In this document: positions 50,018 to 58,206 of the stretch, piece after piece
Layout of the letters: each line of letters begins with the position of its first letter
How positions within the stretch are numbered: the stretch's first letter is position 1
IMG/VR virus record: IMGVR_UViG_3300023184_004198
Location: 1-64,000 of that record
Reading direction: 5' to 3' (one strand)
Origin: a virus
Length of the DNA: 64,000 bases
Translations under genes and position numbers: made by a program
Notes under the pieces: generated by a model
What the model saw: the letters and a program-made list of their open reading frames with translations, nothing else
Told to the model about the DNA's origin: nothing
Databases searched by the model: none

Positions 50018-50589
50018 AAATAGCCATCACAGGTCATACCGCAGGTATAGGTCAGGCATTTGCAAAAATTCTTTCAGGCCGTGGACATGAAATCATAGGC
50101 CTAAGCAAACGACATGGCGACAACATTAGAAACACTGTTAAAATTTTAGAAAAAATAACACCCTGTGACATGTTCATAAACAATGCACAGGCCGGATATG
50201 CTCAGACTGAATTGTTGTATGCTGTGTGGCAAGCCTGGCAAGATCAACCAGGCAAATACATATGGTGCATTGGCACAATGATGACACAGTCACCAGTGGA
50301 TCAGGCCGTACCAGGATACAGCGACCTAGTAATGAGTCAATATCGAAATCAAAAAATTGCATTGGATGATGCAATAACCCAACTGCGCAACAAAAAACAC
50401 ATGCCAGTTATTACCATGATCAGACCAGGTGCAATAGCCACACAACCTGACCAACTGTCTGAATGGCCTTATTGTGATGTTGATACATGGGCCGATACAG
50501 TGGTGTCAACCATGGTGCTGGCCAACAAACAAGGCATGCGATACAATGAACTGGCATTGTGTGCTGCCAAGAACTCAATGCCTTTGTAA
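50014..50589 (+). CDS. Short-chain dehydrogenase/reductase (SDR)
   Basis: The 191-residue protein starts MKIAITGHTAGIGQAF (TGxxxGIG cofactor loop). It has MFINNAQAGYAQ (NNAG-like), YRNQKIALDDA with Tyr-x3-Lys of the active site, and TMIRPGAIATQP after it. It should oxidise or reduce an alcohol or carbonyl with NAD(P). The start at 50014 is chosen because it overlaps the previous stop as ATGA and begins the Rossmann fold. It lies between two radical SAM genes, and the next start overlaps its stop (TAATG). Confidence 0.8.
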   Translation: MKIAITGHTAGIGQAFAKILSGRGHEIIGLSKRHGDNIRNTVKILEKITPCDMFINNAQAGYAQTELLYAVWQAWQDQPGKYIWCIGTMMTQSPVDQAVPGYSDLVMSQYRNQKIALDDAITQLRNKKHMPVITMIRPGAIATQPDQLSEWPYCDVDTWADTVVSTMVLANKQGMRYNELALCAAKNSMPL

Positions 50590-51746
50590 TGGATGCCAAA
50601 CAAATATTAACCAACCGTGCATTTTGTCCTGTGCCGTGGACTGGCATCATGTACAACTTTGACGGCACAGTTAAAAACTGTATTCGCAGTGCTGAACCCA
50701 TTGGCAACATCAACAACAATACCATTGAAGAAATTCTAAGAGATGATTATCTAATCAAATCAGACATGCATGCTGGGATAAAATTTGGTCGCTGTGATCC
50801 TTGCTACAATTTAGAACAAGATAAAAACAATTTCAATATCATAAGTGACAGAGTGTTTTATCTCAAAGAATTGCGCGATGTAGACAATACTTTGTATGAT
50901 ACCGCCAACCATGCTTTGCACACTGTGGACATACGCTGGAGCAATCTATGTAATTTTGCCTGTGTGTACTGCAATCCAGAATTCAGTAGCAAATGGGCCA
51001 GCGAGCGCAACATAGTCATACACACTCCAGAGGACCAAAAACGTGAAGCATTCAAACAATACATTTTTGATCGTGCTGGGCAACTCAAACATGTGTATCT
51101 AGCCGGTGGTGAACCGCTGTTGATGAAAGAGAATTTGGAATTTTTAGAACTGTTAAAAAAGGTCAATCCAAAGATCAATCTCAGAGTCAACACCAATCTC
51201 AGCAAAGTAGACACACGCATATTTGATTTGATCTGCGAATTTAAAAATGTGCATTGGATTGTGAGCATAGAGGCTTTGGAAGCAGAATACGAATACATAC
51301 GGCATGGCGGGGCATGGCAAGATTTTGTGGATAACTTGCAAGTTATCAAACACCTGAATCACAAAATATCATTCAACATGTTACACTTTTTGTTAAACCA
51401 TTTCAGTATTTTTGATTGTGTGGATTACCTATCTGGACAAGGATTTCACAACAACAGTTTTATAATTGGGCCAGTGACCGGACCGGCATACCTAAATATT
51501 AGACATCTGCCGGACAATGTGTTAAACTCAGTGAAGAAGATGCTGTCAGATCGTGTTGCTCAACAACCAGGTTATTTGTTGGAAAACGGTTACAAAAACA
51601 TGTTGACACATCTAGATCAGCCGTTTGAAAAAGATCTAGCAGGGTCCTTTGAAAAAATAGCCGACATGGATCAACGGCGTAAATTAGACAGCAGAGCAAT
51701 TTTTAAAGATTTATACAAGGAAGAAAATCATGGGAAAACCATTTGA
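50589..51746 (+). CDS. Radical SAM protein with N-terminal twitch/SPASM-type cysteines (4)
   Basis: CNFACVYC lies at Cys121, 125 and 128; the SAM motif is LAGGEPLLMKENLEF. The N-terminus FCPVPWTGIMYNFDGTVKNC, followed by GNINNNTIEEIL and RCDPCYNLEQ, gives accessory cysteines. YIRHGGAWQDFVDNLQVIKH matches proteins 1 and 2, so it is a paralog of them. ATG 50589 overlaps the SDR stop. Its 3' end overlaps uvsX by 17 nt, so the recombinase is translationally linked to this gene. Confidence 0.85.
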   Translation: MDAKQILTNRAFCPVPWTGIMYNFDGTVKNCIRSAEPIGNINNNTIEEILRDDYLIKSDMHAGIKFGRCDPCYNLEQDKNNFNIISDRVFYLKELRDVDNTLYDTANHALHTVDIRWSNLCNFACVYCNPEFSSKWASERNIVIHTPEDQKREAFKQYIFDRAGQLKHVYLAGGEPLLMKENLEFLELLKKVNPKINLRVNTNLSKVDTRIFDLICEFKNVHWIVSIEALEAEYEYIRHGGAWQDFVDNLQVIKHLNHKISFNMLHFLLNHFSIFDCVDYLSGQGFHNNSFIIGPVTGPAYLNIRHLPDNVLNSVKKMLSDRVAQQPGYLLENGYKNMLTHLDQPFEKDLAGSFEKIADMDQRRKLDSRAIFKDLYKEENHGKTI

Positions 51747-52785
51747 CGTAAGCAAGTTCCGTAAGGAAATTACCAAAAGCATTGACGGACTGTCAATTGG
51801 CTTTAACGATCCCACAGACTGGATCTCAACAGGCAATTATGCACTAAACTATTTGATCTCAGGCGATTTCAATCGCGGCATTCCCCTAGGCAAGGTCACG
51901 GTGTTTGCTGGCGATTCTGGCGCAGGCAAATCATACATTTGTTCAGGCAATATCATCAAGAATGCACAAGAGCAAGGTATTTTTGTTGTGCTGATTGATA
52001 GTGAGAACGCCTTGGACGAAGATTGGCTCAAAGCTTTGGGTGTGGACACAAGCGAAAGCAAACTGTTGAAACTTTCAATGGCCATGATTGATGACGTGGC
52101 CAAGACCATATCAACATTCATGAGCGACTACAAAGCATTACCCGAAGGCGAACGTCCCAAGGTCATGTTTGTGATTGACAGCTTGGGCATGTTGTTGACT
52201 CCCACAGACGTAAACCAGTTTGATGCAGGCGAAATGAAGGGTGACCTTGGTCGTAAACCCAAAGCTCTCACTGCCTTGGTGCGTAACTGTGTGAACATGT
52301 TTGGTTCATACAATGTAGGTTTGGTTTGTACCAATCACACATACGCAAGTCAGGACATGTTTGACCCCGATGATAAAATCAGTGGTGGACAAGGCTTTAT
52401 CTACGCCAGTTCAATTGTTGTGGCCATGAAGAAGATGAAGCTCAAAGAGGACGAAGACGGCAACAAAGTGTCAGATGTCAACGGTATTCGTGCAGGCTGT
52501 AAGGTTATGAAAACACGCTATGCCAAGCCTTTTGAAGGTGTGCAGGTCAAGATTCCTTACACCACAGGTATGAGTCCTTACTCAGGCTTGGTGGACTTGA
52601 TTGAAAAGAAAGAATTGCTCAAGCGTGAAGGCAACAGCCTGGTGTTTACCACGTCAGATGGCGAGATCATCAAGAAGTTCCGCAAAGCCTGGGAAAAGAA
52701 CGATGATGGTTGCTTGGACAAAGTCATGGCAGACTTCAAGAACATCAAGTCAGAGGTAAGTACGTCTGACGCTGTTGAAGAATAA
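51730..52785 (+). CDS. uvsX: RecA-like recombinase UvsX
   Basis: The ATP-dependent strand-exchange protein of T4 recombination-dependent replication. Walker A is GDSGAGKS (61-68) in VTVFAGDSGAGKSYICSGN, and Walker B is VMFVIDSLGML. VLIDSENALDEDWLKALGVD and VCTNHTYASQDMFDPDDKIS, followed by GGQGFIYASS, are family hallmarks. At 351 residues it is close to T4 UvsX (391). It starts inside the preceding radical SAM gene. Confidence 0.93.
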   Translation: MGKPFDVSKFRKEITKSIDGLSIGFNDPTDWISTGNYALNYLISGDFNRGIPLGKVTVFAGDSGAGKSYICSGNIIKNAQEQGIFVVLIDSENALDEDWLKALGVDTSESKLLKLSMAMIDDVAKTISTFMSDYKALPEGERPKVMFVIDSLGMLLTPTDVNQFDAGEMKGDLGRKPKALTALVRNCVNMFGSYNVGLVCTNHTYASQDMFDPDDKISGGQGFIYASSIVVAMKKMKLKEDEDGNKVSDVNGIRAGCKVMKTRYAKPFEGVQVKIPYTTGMSPYSGLVDLIEKKELLKREGNSLVFTTSDGEIIKKFRKAWEKNDDGCLDKVMADFKNIKSEVSTSDAVEE

Positions 52786-52792
52786 ACACAAA

Positions 52793-53491
52793 ATGAATAA
52801 AACCGTACAAGTAACTGATGCCAATCCTGTGGTTGAAATACGTTCAAAATATCCCAAACTTTATGTCATGTGGGTAATTGGTATACGGTGTAATTTTGCT
52901 TGTAGTTATTGCCCCGATGTTTGGCATGATAAACACAGCCCACATAAAACGTTGGATGAATTAAAAGATGCTTGGCGCAAACTTGTACAACAGGCACAAA
53001 ATAATTCTAAGAGATTGTCTGTGAGTATTCTTGGTGGTGAACCCACACTGAATCCAAATTTGTTATCTTTTTTGCAATGGGTAAAAGTATACTATCGTCA
53101 ACATAATGTTGAAGTAGCAGTTTATTCCAATGGCACTGCTTCACTTGATGATTACAAAAAATTAAGCAAATATTGTAATTTTAATTTTTCCACTCATAGT
53201 GAATTTATGAACGAATCTAAGTTTTTTTCCACTGTAACAAGTTTGTCTCAATATGTTAAAGAACAGAATATAAATTGTCATGTAAATGTGTTGGTCATGG
53301 ATGAAGAGTGGAACAAAGACCGAACAGTAGAATACATTGCATATCTCAAAGAAAATAATATAAATTATCAAGTATCTCCAGTTGAGCCAGTGTGGCAACC
53401 GGGAACAAATTGGCCCGAACAAAATATAAAGTCCAGTGCCGGGACAAAAAAAACAAACAAGGTAAATTTTTATGACCGTATTTCTAACTGA
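52793..53491 (+). CDS. Radical SAM core protein (5), apparently lacking its C-terminal cluster domain
   Basis: CNFACSYC lies at Cys33, 37 and 40, with the SAM motif SILGGEPTLNPNLLSF. The barrel continues to CHVNVLVMDEEWNKDRTVEY. The frame then ends after a Lys-rich tail, and the expected auxiliary-cluster domain is found in the next, overlapping frame (53472-53792). ATG 52793 is preferred to a TTG at 52775. The overlap contains a T5 run (53467-53471), so a natural split, programmed frameshift or indel are all possible. Length is 232 residues. Confidence 0.8.
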   Translation: MNKTVQVTDANPVVEIRSKYPKLYVMWVIGIRCNFACSYCPDVWHDKHSPHKTLDELKDAWRKLVQQAQNNSKRLSVSILGGEPTLNPNLLSFLQWVKVYYRQHNVEVAVYSNGTASLDDYKKLSKYCNFNFSTHSEFMNESKFFSTVTSLSQYVKEQNINCHVNVLVMDEEWNKDRTVEYIAYLKENNINYQVSPVEPVWQPGTNWPEQNIKSSAGTKKTNKVNFYDRISN

Positions 53492-53792
53492 ATCACCAAA
53501 CAGTGATTGTACAGCGATTCTAGCAGATGGCACTGAAATTGATATCGAATCTTGGGACTTATGGCGCAATAATATTGCTTATTTTCAAGGTTGGAATTGT
53601 GCAGCCGGCATGGATAGTATAGTAGTTGAAAGTGATTTTCAAGTTTGGTCAGGAGTTTGTAGAAATAATAATCTAGGAAATTTAATGGATGAAAATTTTT
53701 CATTACTAAAGGAACCAACTGTATGTGTAAAAAATCAGTGTACTACTTGTATTGCTGATTTAATCAACGATAAAAAAATGTCAAAGGAATAA
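53472..53792 (+). CDS. SPASM-like C-terminal part of a radical SAM protein, encoded separately
   Basis: The 106-residue product contains FQGWNCAAGMDSIVVESDF, VWSGVCRNNNLGNLM and VCVKNQCTTCIADL. The spacing of Cys residues resembles the auxiliary [Fe-S] domain that normally ends radical SAM proteins. It is in the +1 frame relative to the gene at 52793 and starts with ATG within TATGA. It could be re-initiated after the upstream stop, fused by frameshifting, or act as a partner subunit. Its AT-rich base composition matches the upstream piece. Confidence 0.65.
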   Translation: MTVFLTESPNSDCTAILADGTEIDIESWDLWRNNIAYFQGWNCAAGMDSIVVESDFQVWSGVCRNNNLGNLMDENFSLLKEPTVCVKNQCTTCIADLINDKKMSKE

Positions 53793-53793
53793 A

Positions 53794-54057
53794 ATGTCAA
53801 CAGAAGTAGCAAGCGAAATTTGGGGCGAATTAAAACGATACGTTAATGTAGTAGATCGTATAGATGCTGCTGAGAGCATAGTGTCTATCTTGATTGATCA
53901 TGACTACGACGTAGAAGAAATTCGTGATGCCTTTAAAGGAGATTCAGACATTAAAAAAGCCTTGACTGCGTACTTAGACCATGACAAAGATTACGCAGAA
54001 GAAGAGGAAGAAGAGTTTGATGATGAAGACAACTACAATCAAGAAGATGATTACTGA
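53794..54057 (+). CDS. Small acidic conserved phage protein (87 aa)
   Basis: The N-terminal helical part, WGELKRYVNVVDRIDAAESI then DYDVEEIRDAFKGDSDIKKA, is followed by a very acidic tail (AEEEEEEFDDEDNYNQEDDY). Similar proteins are recalled near uvsX in other T4-like phages; the function is unknown. It lies between the split radical SAM gene and radical SAM gene 6, with TGATG coupling to the latter. An acidic-tail partner protein is the simplest reading; a radical SAM peptide substrate is a weak alternative. Confidence 0.6.
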   Translation: MSTEVASEIWGELKRYVNVVDRIDAAESIVSILIDHDYDVEEIRDAFKGDSDIKKALTAYLDHDKDYAEEEEEEFDDEDNYNQEDDY

Positions 54058-55235
54058 TGTCTGCAGACAGAGATTACTATTGCTCTTATAAATTTAAATA
54101 TTTAAAGATTGATTTGGTATCCAATGCCACATATAACTGTCATGCGGCAAAGCAGCATAACATTGACTTCCAATGGTTATCTAAGAACAAAGGAAATTTA
54201 TTCAATACTGATATTAATGTTTCAGAAAGAAACATGATGTTGGTTAATCAACGAAATCGTAGTTGTGAAGAAATTTGTTGGCCACTAGAAGATCAAGGAG
54301 CCATAAGTCCTCGATTGTGGCAAAATGGACAGATCAAAACACATACCAAAGTCCACACACAACCCGAAATATTAGAAATAAAACTAAATGACAATTGCAA
54401 CTTGTCTTGCTCTTATTGTTGTAAAGAATACAGCAGTGCTTGGCGAAGAGACTTGTTTAACAATGGTCAATACAATGTTGACGTCAATGAAAGATACAAA
54501 CTCACGGACCGTGACAAATTGATGTTTAAAATAAGTCAGAATGAAGTTAAAAACACTGATCGTTTTCAACAGTTGTTGTATGAAATAAAAAACTTCAGCA
54601 AAAAACTTGAAGAAATAGTTATAACAGGTGGTGAGCCATTGCTTGACAATCAACTGTTTGACATAATAGAAGCAGTGTCAGACGGTTCAGCAAAAATTAA
54701 CATATACACCGGCATGGGAGTGGATTATAAAAGATTTACAAGAATGTTAGATCGAATTAAACAAGTACCCAATGCCATGATATCGGTCAGTGCAGAATGT
54801 ACAGATAAATTTTATGAGTTCAATAGGTTTGGTAGTCAGTGGCATGATTTTTTAGAAAAAATAAAAGTATTGATTGATTCGCAGATTGAATTTAGATTCA
54901 GCACATGCATTACCAATTTAACAGTGATTGATTTGGCATCTTTTATAAGACAATTTGCCAATTGCCGTATAGGTTTGGTTTTTGCACATCAGCCCGGCAT
55001 GATGGCTCCATATGTATTGGACCCAAGTACCAAACAACAGATCATACAAGACATTCAATCGTTGCCTGATCATTATCGGACTCAGATTACACAGTCCATA
55101 CAGGCCGATCCCAGTGAAACACAACGGCAACAAATGTCAGAATTTTTAAAAGAATATGCTGCTCGTAGACATCTTGACCTGAGCATTTACCCATCAAGTT
55201 TTTTAGAATGGTTGGATATCCATGTGGTACAGTAA
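54057..55235 (+). CDS. Radical SAM protein (6)
   Basis: CNLSCSYC lies at Cys114, 118 and 121, followed by another Cys (CCKEYSSAW), and the SAM motif is ITGGEPLLDNQLFD. The N-terminus (YYCSYKFKYLKIDLVSNATY, CHAAKQHNIDF, CEEICWP) differs from that of proteins 1, 2 and 4 and may hold another cluster or substrate-binding part. FNRFGSQWHDFLEKIKVL matches the YVRHGxSWxxF segment of the paralogs. It overlaps both neighbours. The substrate is unknown. Confidence 0.82.
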   Translation: MSADRDYYCSYKFKYLKIDLVSNATYNCHAAKQHNIDFQWLSKNKGNLFNTDINVSERNMMLVNQRNRSCEEICWPLEDQGAISPRLWQNGQIKTHTKVHTQPEILEIKLNDNCNLSCSYCCKEYSSAWRRDLFNNGQYNVDVNERYKLTDRDKLMFKISQNEVKNTDRFQQLLYEIKNFSKKLEEIVITGGEPLLDNQLFDIIEAVSDGSAKINIYTGMGVDYKRFTRMLDRIKQVPNAMISVSAECTDKFYEFNRFGSQWHDFLEKIKVLIDSQIEFRFSTCITNLTVIDLASFIRQFANCRIGLVFAHQPGMMAPYVLDPSTKQQIIQDIQSLPDHYRTQITQSIQADPSETQRQQMSEFLKEYAARRHLDLSIYPSSFLEWLDIHVVQ

Positions 55236-55674
55236 AGTAGTAGCAGATCTTGGCAACATACCTGACTTCATTGCACACTTTGAGTCAGAGTTAACGGATG
55301 CCAAGCGTGACTGCAAGATTGGTGGCCTGGTAGAGAAGAACATCACTGCACTACCGGGCATTACCGAGCACAGGTTCAATCAATTACAAGAGATCGAAGC
55401 GGTGTTGAACTTTCTCAACATTCAACTGCGCAAAATACGCACCAAACATTTCAAAAAGTACTTGGAAGGTTATGCTCGTGCGCTGACAGCACGTGATGCT
55501 GAAAAGTACGTGGACGGTGAAGAAGAAGTTGTGGACTTTGAAACCATCATCAACGAAGTAGCACTGTTACGTAATCGTTGGCTGGGTATCATGAAGGGTT
55601 TGGATACCAAGCAATGGCAAATGGGTCACGTGGTGCGACTGCGCACAGCAGGTATGGAAGATATTACAGTCTAA
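55222..55674 (+). CDS. UvsY-like recombination mediator candidate
   Basis: The 150-residue helical protein, with RFNQLQEIEAVLNFLNIQLR, KHFKKYLEGYARALTARDAE and FETIINEVALLRNRWLGIMK, has the size and helical layout of T4 UvsY (137 residues), which loads UvsX onto gp32-coated ssDNA. Its place at the end of the gp32-uvsX operon supports this. Direct sequence identity to T4 UvsY is not obvious, so the call is mainly from context. It starts 14 nt inside the preceding radical SAM gene. Confidence 0.5.
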   Translation: MWYSKVVADLGNIPDFIAHFESELTDAKRDCKIGGLVEKNITALPGITEHRFNQLQEIEAVLNFLNIQLRKIRTKHFKKYLEGYARALTARDAEKYVDGEEEVVDFETIINEVALLRNRWLGIMKGLDTKQWQMGHVVRLRTAGMEDITV

Positions 55675-55675
55675 C

Positions 55676-55789
55676 ATGACCAATCAAGAACGCTGGCAAA
55701 GAGATTTGGAAGAAATAGAATTCTTTTTGCTAATATTCTTCATTGAAGCCTGGACAGCTTTTTGGTGGTGCATGAGTCATGTCAGTTAA
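55676..55789 (+). CDS. Tiny predicted membrane protein (37 aa)
   Basis: The frame begins 1 nt after the UvsY-like stop. It encodes an acidic/basic N-terminus (MTNQERWQRDLEEIE) followed by a single hydrophobic helix, FFLLIFFIEAWTAFWW. It fills the gap between two genes exactly and ends in the TAAATA box of the next gene. A small inner-membrane peptide is plausible, but with so few residues it could be chance. Confidence 0.45.
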   Translation: MTNQERWQRDLEEIEFFLLIFFIEAWTAFWWCMSHVS

Positions 55790-55792
55790 ATA
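55787..55792 (+). promoter_or_regulatory. Late promoter box abutting the nucleotidyltransferase gene
   Basis: TAAATA (overlapping a stop codon) is followed by TTCAC and ATG 55798; no Shine-Dalgarno sequence is present. It opens the glycan island. Confidence 0.5.
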
Positions 55793-55797
55793 TTCAC

Positions 55798-56562
55798 ATG
55801 AAAATTGTAATAGTCACAGGTGGATTTGATCCACTACATTCTGGGCACATTGCTTATTTTGAAGCAGCCCGAGCCCTGGGCGATAGACTAGTGGTTGGTA
55901 TCAACTCCGATGCGTGGCTCACACGCAAAAAAGGTCGCCCATTCATGCCCATGGCAGAACGGCGTGCCATCATTGAAAATCTACGCATGGTAGACAAAGT
56001 AATTGAGTTTGATGACGCTGATAACACAGCCATAGATGCTATACGTGTTGCTCGTACATATTATACCATGCCCAGATCCCAATTTATATTTGCCAATGGC
56101 GGTGATCGCACAGCAGACAACATACCAGAAATGGTGTTTGATGATGTAGACTTCCAATTTGGTGTAGGTGGCGAAAACAAAATGAATTCAAGTTCATGGA
56201 TACTTATAGAATGGAAGACACCGCGAACTGATCGAGCCTGGGGATATTATCGTGTGCTACACGAAGTAGGCGCCAATACCAAACTCAAAGAACTCACTGT
56301 GATGCCCAAACAATGTTTGAGCATGCAACGCCATGACAGTCGTGCAGAATTTTGGTTTGTGGCTGAGGGAGAAGCCACTGTGTATACTTTGGATCAAGCC
56401 AGCACCGACCAGGAAGTCAAATGCAGTCTTGTCATGCACGAACACACTTTTATCAACATCAATGAATGGCATCAACTGTGTAATGAAACTGATCAACCAC
56501 TAAAGTTGATTGAAATACAATACGGCGACCGTTGTGTTGAGGAAGATATCGAACGCAGATGA
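55798..56562 (+). CDS. Nucleotidyltransferase fused to a mannose-6-P isomerase-type cupin
   Basis: Residues 1-~135 form a cytidylyltransferase-like domain: VTGGFDPLHSGHIAYFEAAR holds the HxGH motif, followed by LVVGINSDAWLTRKKGRP, as in RfaE/HldE C-terminal domains. Residues ~140-254 form a cupin like type II mannose-6-phosphate isomerase: RAWGYYRVLHEVGANTKLKE, LSMQRHDSRAEFWFVAEGEA and NINEWHQLCN. The fusion probably activates and isomerises or senses a sugar phosphate for glycan synthesis. ATG 55798 is chosen at the start of the Rossmann fold. It overlaps the GT8-like gene as ATGA. Confidence 0.8.
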   Translation: MKIVIVTGGFDPLHSGHIAYFEAARALGDRLVVGINSDAWLTRKKGRPFMPMAERRAIIENLRMVDKVIEFDDADNTAIDAIRVARTYYTMPRSQFIFANGGDRTADNIPEMVFDDVDFQFGVGGENKMNSSSWILIEWKTPRTDRAWGYYRVLHEVGANTKLKELTVMPKQCLSMQRHDSRAEFWFVAEGEATVYTLDQASTDQEVKCSLVMHEHTFININEWHQLCNETDQPLKLIEIQYGDRCVEEDIERR

Positions 56563-57242
56563 AACCTATTCCTGTATTTGTAGGATATGATCCTAGAGAA
56601 GCCATAGCATATCACACATGCGTGAACAGCATTATTAGGCATGCCAGCCAACCTGTTGCTATCATACCTGTGGCATTGAACCTGTTTCAAGACTACGATG
56701 AAACACACACTGATGGTTCAAATCAATTTATCTACAGCCGCTTTCTTGTACCACACTTGATGGATTATCATGGATGGGCAATATTCATTGACGGTGATAT
56801 GATCTTGCGTGGGGATATTGTGGAGTTATGGGAGTGTAAAAATCTTGCCAAGGATGTCATGGTGGTCAAACATGACTACAAAACACGCATGACTGAAAAG
56901 TATCTTGGCAGTAAGAACGAAGATTATCCACGCAAGAACTGGTCAAGTGTGATCTTGTGGAACTGCAACAGTTTCCCAAATCGCAAGCTCACACCTGAGT
57001 TTATACAAAATTCAACAGGCGCAGAACTGCATAGATTTACCTGGATTGATGATGAACGCATTGGAGAACTACCTCCAGAATGGAACTGGCTGGATGTTGA
57101 ATACGACTGGAACCCCAATGCCAAACTAGTACACTATACCTTGGGCACACCTTGCTTTCATGAATTTGCTGCTCGTGGAAGTTTTTGCAACGAATGGCAC
57201 GGTGAACGAATGTTAACTACCTACTGTGAACAAAGAAAATAA
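56559..57242 (+). CDS. GT8-like glycosyltransferase
   Basis: The 227-residue GT-A protein begins PIPVFVGYDPREAIAYHTC and has the metal-binding motif AIFIDGDMILRGDI (Asp78-Gly-Asp80). VVKHDYKTRMTEKYLGSK and HYTLGTPCFHEFA follow, as in GT8-type phage and bacterial enzymes. It transfers a sugar from a nucleotide donor; the acceptor is unknown. It is translationally coupled to the nucleotidyltransferase-cupin gene. Confidence 0.75.
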   Translation: MKPIPVFVGYDPREAIAYHTCVNSIIRHASQPVAIIPVALNLFQDYDETHTDGSNQFIYSRFLVPHLMDYHGWAIFIDGDMILRGDIVELWECKNLAKDVMVVKHDYKTRMTEKYLGSKNEDYPRKNWSSVILWNCNSFPNRKLTPEFIQNSTGAELHRFTWIDDERIGELPPEWNWLDVEYDWNPNAKLVHYTLGTPCFHEFAARGSFCNEWHGERMLTTYCEQRK

Positions 57243-57243
57243 T

Positions 57244-58206
57244 ATGGATGATGAAGAACTAGTACAACCAGAACAACACGAATTTGACCTACTGCTACCT
57301 GAAATAAAAGAAATATTTTATAATATAATAAGATACAGAGCAGATCCGGCTGGCGAATACTATGGTATAACCCTTGATACTATTGTGTCAAAGATTCGTG
57401 CTTTGGATACCAATGCCATACATGCTATTGACAGTGAATACAGATATGAAAGAAAAGGATATATGTACGATCCTATATTAGAAAGTTTTGTGCGTGGCTG
57501 CGGAGGCCAAATAACCACATGGAGTAAAACTGAAACAACTCCTACTCCTGTGGTACTACGTGGCATTACCAAACGCAAACAAATGGATGCTTGTCGTGCC
57601 ACAGGCAAAGACTTTTATTACATTGACACTGGCTATTTTGGCAATGGCAAGAAAAAATTATATCATAGAATCACAAAAAACAATGTGCAAAATTTTGGTC
57701 CTATTGTAGAACGTCCCAGTGACAGACTCGATTGCACCGGAGTCAAAATAAAAAAGGTACGTGCCGACGGCAGTCGAATACTCTTGGCACCACCCAGTCA
57801 AAAACTGTTGAATCTTTACAATATAGATCTTGAAACATGGTTAGAACAAACTCTAAGCGAAATTGGTGCCCACACCGACAGAGAAGTGGTTATACGCCGC
57901 AAGCAAGGACGCAGTACCAGAGTCAACGATGACACCATAGAAATGGCCCTGGACCAAGACATATATTGTTTGATAACTTATTCCAGTATTGCAGCCGGCG
58001 AAGCCATACTGCACGGCAAACCTGCTATTACCCTTGGACCCAATGCTGCTTCGGCAATTTGTAGCACTGCTATTTCGGAAATAGAAAATGTCAAAACACC
58101 AAGTCTTGACGAAATCTCAGCATGGGCTAGACACATAGCATATTGTCAATTCACCGAAGCAGAAATGCGTGATGGCACAGCATGGAGAATATTACAGGGT
58201 GGTTGA
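57244..58206 (+). CDS. Capsular-polysaccharide-type glycosyltransferase A
   Basis: The 320-residue protein has PVVLRGITKRKQMDACRATG, FYYIDTGYFGNGKKKLYHRI, PSDRL, and a C-terminal GT-B-like region with LITYSSIAAGEAILHGKPAI and ISAWARHIAYCQFTEAEMRD. The last part resembles donor-site motifs of capsule or polysaccharide synthesis proteins. It is clearly paralogous to the reverse-strand gene at 61775-62578, which shares these motifs in the same order. The ATG at 57244 is chosen because an upstream GTG (57226) lies inside the previous gene. Confidence 0.65.
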   Translation: MDDEELVQPEQHEFDLLLPEIKEIFYNIIRYRADPAGEYYGITLDTIVSKIRALDTNAIHAIDSEYRYERKGYMYDPILESFVRGCGGQITTWSKTETTPTPVVLRGITKRKQMDACRATGKDFYYIDTGYFGNGKKKLYHRITKNNVQNFGPIVERPSDRLDCTGVKIKKVRADGSRILLAPPSQKLLNLYNIDLETWLEQTLSEIGAHTDREVVIRRKQGRSTRVNDDTIEMALDQDIYCLITYSSIAAGEAILHGKPAITLGPNAASAICSTAISEIENVKTPSLDEISAWARHIAYCQFTEAEMRDGTAWRILQGG

